Below, in pieces: positions 59,108 to 64,000 of a stretch of DNA of 64,000 nucleotides. Both the position numbers and the translations under genes were made by a program. The stretch's first letter is position 1. Each line of letters starts with the position of its first letter. The stretch is from Paraspadella gotoi (lineage: Eukaryota > Chaetognatha), in the NCBI GenBank assembly GCA_051294375.1, contig CM119270.1:3219436-3283435 (forward strand), written 5' to 3'. A model generated the notes under the pieces. The model was given only the letters and a program-made list of their open reading frames with translations, did not search any database and had not been told where the DNA came from.

Positions 59108-59670
59108 AAGATAATTGTATGAAATTTTGCAAATTACTTGTTTAACTATTTTCTATTTTTATATTTTATAAAGGATTTACTATTTAATCTGTTATGGAGA
59201 ACGTATATATATATTGCTTTCTTAAATTTTTTTTACTTATCATTATATCTAATAACTCATTTTGGGAAGGGGAAGTCAGTGTTGTCTTCTGGAAATAGAG
59301 GGAGCATCTATACCAAATAGAATAAAGAGGGTAAGGAAGAAATGTCGCATTGACTTTAGAACCAGAGTTTGAAGCGCGAGCTAAGATGTAACCATTTATG
59401 TATGTATATTAAATTTATTACACTTTGTCTCACATCGTAATGCAAAACTATATACAGGATAGTTTTAAATATATTTAATAAGGATCGATCTCAAACACAA
59501 GCATTGCACAATGTACATGGCGTCTTTGTACGTATTAAAAGTAAATTATAAGAAATGGATCTTGTGGAATAATTACTACTCTCATGGGCTGTAGTAAATG
59601 ATTAGATAAAGTGAATCATTATGGTTTATATGTATGTATTGTAGTCGGGCTTAGCATAAGTTCACCCCGG

Positions 59671-59770
59671 TACCTACCCTGCGGGAAGCCTGAGGACGAC
59701 CGTAAACCGCCTTGGGGGCGTGGAAAACCCTCAAGCCTGGTTCCAAGCCCAGGACCCGTTCCATGGCTGC
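59671..59770. repeat. Dispersed repeat R2, second locus
   Basis: TACCTACCCTGCGGGAAGCC...AACCCTCAAGCCTGGTTCC, AAGCCCAGGACCCGTTCCAT matches 26,598-26,680, with about 20 extra bases (CCGCCTTGGGGGCGTGG) in the middle. It sits about 160 bp upstream of the LINE fragment, so it may belong to that retroelement or to a SINE that uses it. Confidence 0.65.
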
Positions 59771-59930
59771 TAGAGGGGTTAAAGAGGTTACGGATAGTCA
59801 TCTTCAGCCCACTTAGCGCCTAATCCACAGTATTTAGAATTAATGGATAGGAACGTTTAACCTTGTTTTCAGCGATTAATATATATCTAGCAAATGTAAA
59901 TGGCAAAATAGTTACAGCGAAATCTTTCAT

Positions 59931-60300
59931 GTAAAAACTCGAGTACGGCAAGGAAGAATCTTCAATCCGTATTTTTGGGCATTATACGGAGATGAACTTA
60001 TTTTAATTTTGAAAAAAAAAACTGGTATTGGTTGTCATTTTATTGATATTTTTGTAGGGCGCCTTTTTTTATACATAATGCAGAAAACGACATTAGTATT
60101 TAGTAAGGAAAAATGTTTTTGTTTCGCTATTAACTTCAAAAAAACTAAGTTCATGATTTTTGAAAAAAAAAGTACGATATTAATTCTGACGATTTGTATT
60201 TCAATTCATGTCCGAAAGAGTAACTGCATGGAAGTAATGCTAATGGGATTTAATTTAAAATCGAGAATTTGTTTTGAATTCCATCACACGTCTATCGTTT
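59931..60300 (+). pseudogene. Decayed LINE reverse transcriptase fragment
   Basis: Frame from 59,931: VKTRVRQGRIFNPYFWALYG, DELILILKKKTGIGCHF, GRLFLYIMQKTTLVF, CFCFAINFKKTKFMIF. The order VRQG, P..F.LY.DEL, GIGC, the position of YADD (here YIMQK, catalytic aspartates lost), then IN..KTK.MIF follows motifs 4-7 of CR1/Jockey-type non-LTR reverse transcriptases. There is no endonuclease or start codon here, and AT-drift is strong. A dead 5-prime-truncated copy. Confidence 0.75.
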
Positions 60301-60449
60301 GACAGATTCTTAAATGTTATTTTCAAACCTAATGAATCTGTCTTCCTTCAATTATTTTACAATAATTGCGTATCTGCGTTAAGTAGCCAATTAATAATGG
60401 AATTATAAAAAAAATATTGAGGGAATATTCAGATATCCAGTGTGGCTAC

Positions 60450-60655
60450 TTTTGACCCCGCCACCTTTGTCATTGTTCACTGATCGGTTAACCGGTTTGT
60501 TCCCCTTTAACTTTCAAGACTGACTTCTCTTGATCCCGTGACCTTTGTCATTGTTCACAGGTCGGTTAACCGGTTTGTTCTCATTGACATCTTCAAGACT
60601 GGCTTCTCTTGACTCGGTCACCTTTGTCATTGTTCACTGGTCGGTGCACCTGTTT
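60450..60655 (+). promoter_or_regulatory. Three 78-79-bp direct repeats upstream of the RRM gene
   Basis: ACCTTTGTCATTGTTCAC lies at 60,463-60,480, 60,541-60,558 and 60,620-60,637 with flanking TTGA(C/T)(C/T)C, GGTCGGTTAACCGGTTTGTT and TTCAAGACTG. Embedded words resemble known sites: TGACCTTTG (nuclear receptor half-site), CATTGTT (SOX) and AACCGGTT (Grainyhead). The third copy has lost the AACCGGTT word. They lie 170-380 bp upstream of the TATA box. Confidence 0.5.
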
Positions 60656-60827
60656 CCACTCCGGCTTCTTCATATTGTTTTCTTACCCCGTCGTCGGCCA
60701 TTCTTTTGTTTTCTTCTCTCTCTCTCCTTTCCTCCTTTCTGACCCCAGATTCCGGTTTCATTGTAACTTCGGTCTTTTGTTTTCTTCTCTCTCTCTCTCT
60801 CTTCTTTCCCCGAAGCCACCATGACAC

Positions 60828-60835
60828 TATAAAAG
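60828..60835 (+). promoter_or_regulatory. TATA box TATAAAAG of the RRM gene
   Basis: Perfect TATAAAAG after a CT-rich stretch. Transcription would begin near 60,858-60,866, giving a 5-prime UTR of about 270 bp that is AT-rich and free of upstream ATG in good context directly before the start codon. Confidence 0.65.
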
Positions 60836-61133
60836 GCGAACGTTGACAGAACGATATCATACGAAAAATTTCGATCCATGATACGATCTCTGCCCGATTT
60901 CTTCACGATAAAATTTCACTTTCGCTCCGTCAAAAACAAAAAAAAACAAACTAATCTCCATCTTTACCAAACCTTCTCTCAAACATCACAACCTTTTAAA
61001 CTGACTCCCCAAACTTCGCCACTTTTTTTATAAAAAATATTCGAAACATTTTCATTTATTCTCCCAAACTCCAAAAAACATTTTCGTACAAATCTCTTCA
61101 CAAGTTTCCTTCTCAACTATTGAAACCAAGAAA

Positions 61134-61376
61134 ATGTCTTTCGCCCGCAACGCCCGCCAGTCTCTCTCCTTCCGAAGCGAGTCGAAACTGTTCGTGGGCG
61201 ACCTCCCGGAGTCGGCGACCCAGTGGCTCGTCACCAACCACTTCAGGGTCGTCGGCTTCGTCACCCGGGTGGAGATTCACTCCGCGTCGGTGGCCACGAG
61301 AAAGTTCGCCATCGTTTATTTTTCCGGTCAAAACAGCGCCAAGAAAGCCATCTCCGTTGGTCCCCACTTCATCCAA
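61134..61376 (+). CDS. RRM RNA-binding protein, first coding exon
   Basis: ATG in the context AAGAAA-ATG-T, 81 codons, ending ATCCAA-GTAAGT in phase 0. The domain starts at residue 18: KLFVGDL is RNP2 (19-24), and RKFAIVYF is RNP1 (56-63), where KxFxxVxF spacing is kept but the usual Gly is Ala or absent and the middle aromatic is Ile. Helix 1 ATQWLVTNHFRVVG and strand 2 VTRVEIHSA fit the RRM fold. Aromatic Phe-20 and Phe-63 are present for RNA stacking. A short Arg/Ser tail precedes it (RNARQSLSFRSES). Codons are strongly GC3. Role: single-stranded RNA binding, nuclear or cytoplasmic. The continuation lies in the next exon. Confidence 0.85.
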
Positions 61377-63965
61377 GTAAGTACTTGCGATTGCGTCTAG
61401 TTCGGAGTTTTAGAATGTGCAATAATTTTCTATTATTATTGTAATAAAATCTTGGGTGGTGTTTTAACTACCACCCACTTTATTATAAAAATACGAAAAA
61501 CTGGAGTCCTTGAGTCCTTGGGCACTGGAGTTCCTGGCGTTAAAAACTTTATTATTTAAATCCTGAAGTCCACTGGAGTTTGTATCCTGGGGCGCTTTTA
61601 TTAAAAAATTAACCTGGAAGAACGATAAAGAAAATAATCTTTAGTACAAATTTAAATTATATCTTTACTACTGACTCAATATATTATTTTTAAAGCACAG
61701 TAAAATCAATGTACGTTACGAAATTAAATACACATATTCAAATTAAAATGTAAGCCAAAGCATTATGAAATCCACTTGAGAATTGAGGAGAATCCACTAG
61801 GAATTATGAAGCTGTGGTCTGTAGTCACTTGAGACCCTTGTATTAATACACCATTAACCTTAACCAAGTCTTACCAGACTTAACCTTATCCAAGTCTTAC
61901 CAGACTTAAACTTAACAAAGTCTTACCAGACTTAAACTTAACAAAGTCTTACCATACTTAACCTTAACAAAGTCTTACCAGACTTAACCTTAACAAAGTC
62001 TTATCAGACTTAACCTTAGAGTTATTATTTCCAACCAGTCCTTCCTGGACTTCAGTCTCTCCCGGACTTAGGCGTTTTCAGTCTCTCCTGGACTTAGGCG
62101 TTTTCAGTCTCTCCTGGACTTAGGCGTTTTCAGTCTCTCCTGGACTTAGGCGTTTTTCCAGTATCTTTTCCAGCCGGACAGAATTTCCCCTTACACTTCA
62201 GAGGGTCTCAATTGACTCCTGACCTTATATAAGCAGATTTTGGTCACGTGATTTCTCCTCTGGAATTGGCTTTAACCTTCTCCTAACTGCCCTTTTGTTT
62301 TTAGCCATTTCCCTCTTTTGCTCAAAGGTAACCTCTGCTTCATTTATAACCAATTTTTTTGCTTCTTAAGCTTTACTAAAGACCAATCCTTGCTTTTTTC
62401 CTAAAGCCTATCCCTGCAATATCAATTACTAAGTAAACTAATAAAAAAGGTAGTCGCCTACTTTTTTATTTCAATTATTATTAGTTAAAAGAAGGCTTAA
62501 AACGCAATAGATATAGGTTTTCATATGTTGACCTCGATATAAGTTAAAAAAATATTTTAATATTTACTGTTAATCATTTCTCGATTGAATAATACCTTAC
62601 AGGAAAAAATATAGACCAACAATGTATTTTTCTTAAACTTTGTTTAAAAATGTAAAAAAGCTTTATGCATTTGGTAACCCTATCAAATTATAATATCCTA
62701 CAATTAATCAAACCCAAGTTAAAAGTTAAAATGATATCTGAATCCAAGTTTGCCTTAATCTTTAAAATCATGACGAATTATATTTCGAAACATTTCATTG
62801 GTTTAATGATCGAGTTATTTGCTTCCAATTCTGGTTCTGGTCTCTTATTGGCTAATTCAGTATTAGCAAAGAAGCTCTTTCTATTGGTCGTAAATCTTGA
62901 TTAATTTGATAAAAAAAAACAATATATGCTAATTGAGTTATATTAAAATCGGCTTTTGAAAAACTATTTAAAAATACTTATTTAAAAAAAAATTTAAAAA
63001 ATATTACTTAATTACCCTAACTTTAAACCCTCTTTACTAGAGTGATGTGAAAATGATAAAATTTTAGAAAATTAAAATTTAGCATATAAAACATGAACAT
63101 AAAAACCAATAAAAATATTTTGGTAAATTTATTTTTTAATTTTATACATTAATGGGCACCAATAAGCTATATTTATATATAGTATTAAATATATAATAAG
63201 CTAAAATTTCAAAATGCAAATTTTTAAATTTTAAGATCGGATTTGAATTCCTTGCAAAAAGTTAATATAAGAAAGTATAATTCTTTTTTAAAAATTATTT
63301 TATTAAGTTAGTCAAATGTAAAAAACTATATTTAAAATGTTGAATTGTAATTTTTAACTTAAAAATTTTTTTTATATTTTTAACCAACTTAATGATATAA
63401 TTTTTAAAAAAATTTATGAAAAAATTTATATTTTTTTATCAACTTTTTATAAGGAATCTCAGAATTAAAAAAAAATCATTTTAAAATTTTGACATTATAT
63501 AAGGGTAATTCTATATACAAAATAAGTTGACTGGGCTACTATATTTATAAAAAAAAATAACTACAGATTAGTATTCATTAATATGATAGTTTTCAAGATA
63601 TAACTTAAATTTTGATTCCAAACTTTCACTTCACCCTACTCTTTACCCTAACCACCCTTAACCTTAAACCACTTCTAAACCATCTTTAACCCTAACCCCT
63701 CCCTAACTCCGATCGGCGAAAGTAAAAGTAACCCAAATCAAGAAATCAATAACTTTAATTTTTTTAATTTTTGCAAAGCAATGAAAAATAAAATTAAGAC
63801 ATTTTTTTTGTTAAGATTTACAAGTGCAGGATTTAATTGTTGCATTCCCGCTTGTTATTTTCCTGTCGTAGTTTTGATCAGATCATATTCATAATTTAAT
63901 CTCTTGTAACACTAAAAATCTTCAATCAGTCTAATCAATTATTTTCCCCCTTTTCTGTCTTCCAG
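61377..63965 (+). other. Intron 1 of the RRM gene
   Basis: GTAAGT donor, TTTTCTGTCTTCCAG acceptor, 2,589 bp, AT-rich. It holds two different 26-bp minisatellites (61,857-62,018 and 62,053-62,158) and long A/T runs. No coding sequence is supported inside. The 79-codon frame at 62,665-62,904 is AT-rich and has no splice or homology support. Confidence 0.8.
61857..62158 (+). repeat. Two adjacent 26-bp minisatellites
   Basis: First array: about six copies of CTTAACCTTAACAAAGTCTT-ACCAGA. Second array: four copies of CAGTCTCTCCTGGACTTAGG-CGTTTT starting at 62,053, 62,079, 62,105 and 62,131. Different sequence, same period, separated by about 35 bp, sharing GACTTA. Confidence 0.85.
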
Positions 63966-64000
63966 GGCAAACGCGTGCTCGTCGAGCCGATGAGCCCGCG
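63966..64000 (+). CDS. RRM protein, second exon (cut by window edge)
   Basis: After CTTCCAG the frame continues in phase 0 as GKRVLVEPMSPR, the last strand of an RRM (pattern xGxxVxVE). It completes the domain begun at 61,134, so both splice sites are well supported. The gene runs off the window. Confidence 0.85.

Noticed and set aside
62665-62904. 79-residue frame in the RRM intron
   Set aside because: AT-rich codons unlike the exons, no splice sites, inside a well-supported intron.
63640-63710. Telomere-like ACCCTAACC words (ACCCTAACCACCC, ACCCTAACCCCTCCC)
   Set aside because: Only a few irregular words, not a tandem array; chance in C/A-rich sequence.

Overview
This is AT-rich, intron-bearing nuclear DNA from an animal, most likely an invertebrate. 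Splice sites are GT-AG, the exons are short islands with GC-rich third positions, and polyadenylation and TATA signals are of metazoan type. A CR1/Jockey-like LINE relic is present. Microsatellites (CT/GA, GTC/GAC, TCA) and minisatellites are extremely abundant. There are no bacterial-style operons and no RNA gene I can support. The species cannot be named from the sequence.

The window is a draft scaffold. Six 25-N joins (at 3,047, 19,088, 31,081, 43,236 and 50,612, plus sized gaps elsewhere) separate contigs, and several contigs repeat the end of their predecessor. Unit 1 (about 3,240-15,300) and unit 2 (about 15,540-31,080) are the same locus in tandem. Unit 3 (31,106-40,260) repeats 21,920-31,080 again. 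Segment X (48,610-50,611) recurs as Y (50,637-51,740 plus 55,067-55,960). The copies differ by many 1-bp indels and by a few real structural differences: a 1.5-kb insertion in unit 1, an inversion of roughly 1.7-2.1 kb, and mobile-element insertions with matching empty sites. They are best read as unmerged haplotypes or noisy contigs, possibly on top of a true duplication.

Genes. A four-exon, minus-strand P-loop sulfotransferase-like gene lies at 27,057-24,907, with a second copy at 36,030-33,825 and a degraded last-exon remnant at 14,876-14,313. Divergent from it is a plus-strand candidate first exon (29,947-30,049 and 39,025-39,125), preceded by an array of X-box-like GTTGCC sites. A last coding exon with a polyadenylation signal ends at 42,202. 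Two phase-compatible exons at 46,959-47,202 and 57,510-57,645 may belong to one single-pass membrane protein. A TATA-driven RRM RNA-binding protein gene starts at 61,134, has a 2.6-kb intron, and runs off the right edge.

Mobile and repeated DNA. A TIR element family (ends GTCGGATCTGC) has four copies, two with empty-site alleles. There is also a 214-bp TA-flanked mariner-like MITE, a decayed LINE reverse transcriptase, two unclassified dispersed repeats, and minisatellites of 11, 13, 16, 26, 33, 36, 41, 78 and about 85 bp. The rest is non-coding AT-rich or pyrimidine/purine-tract DNA.
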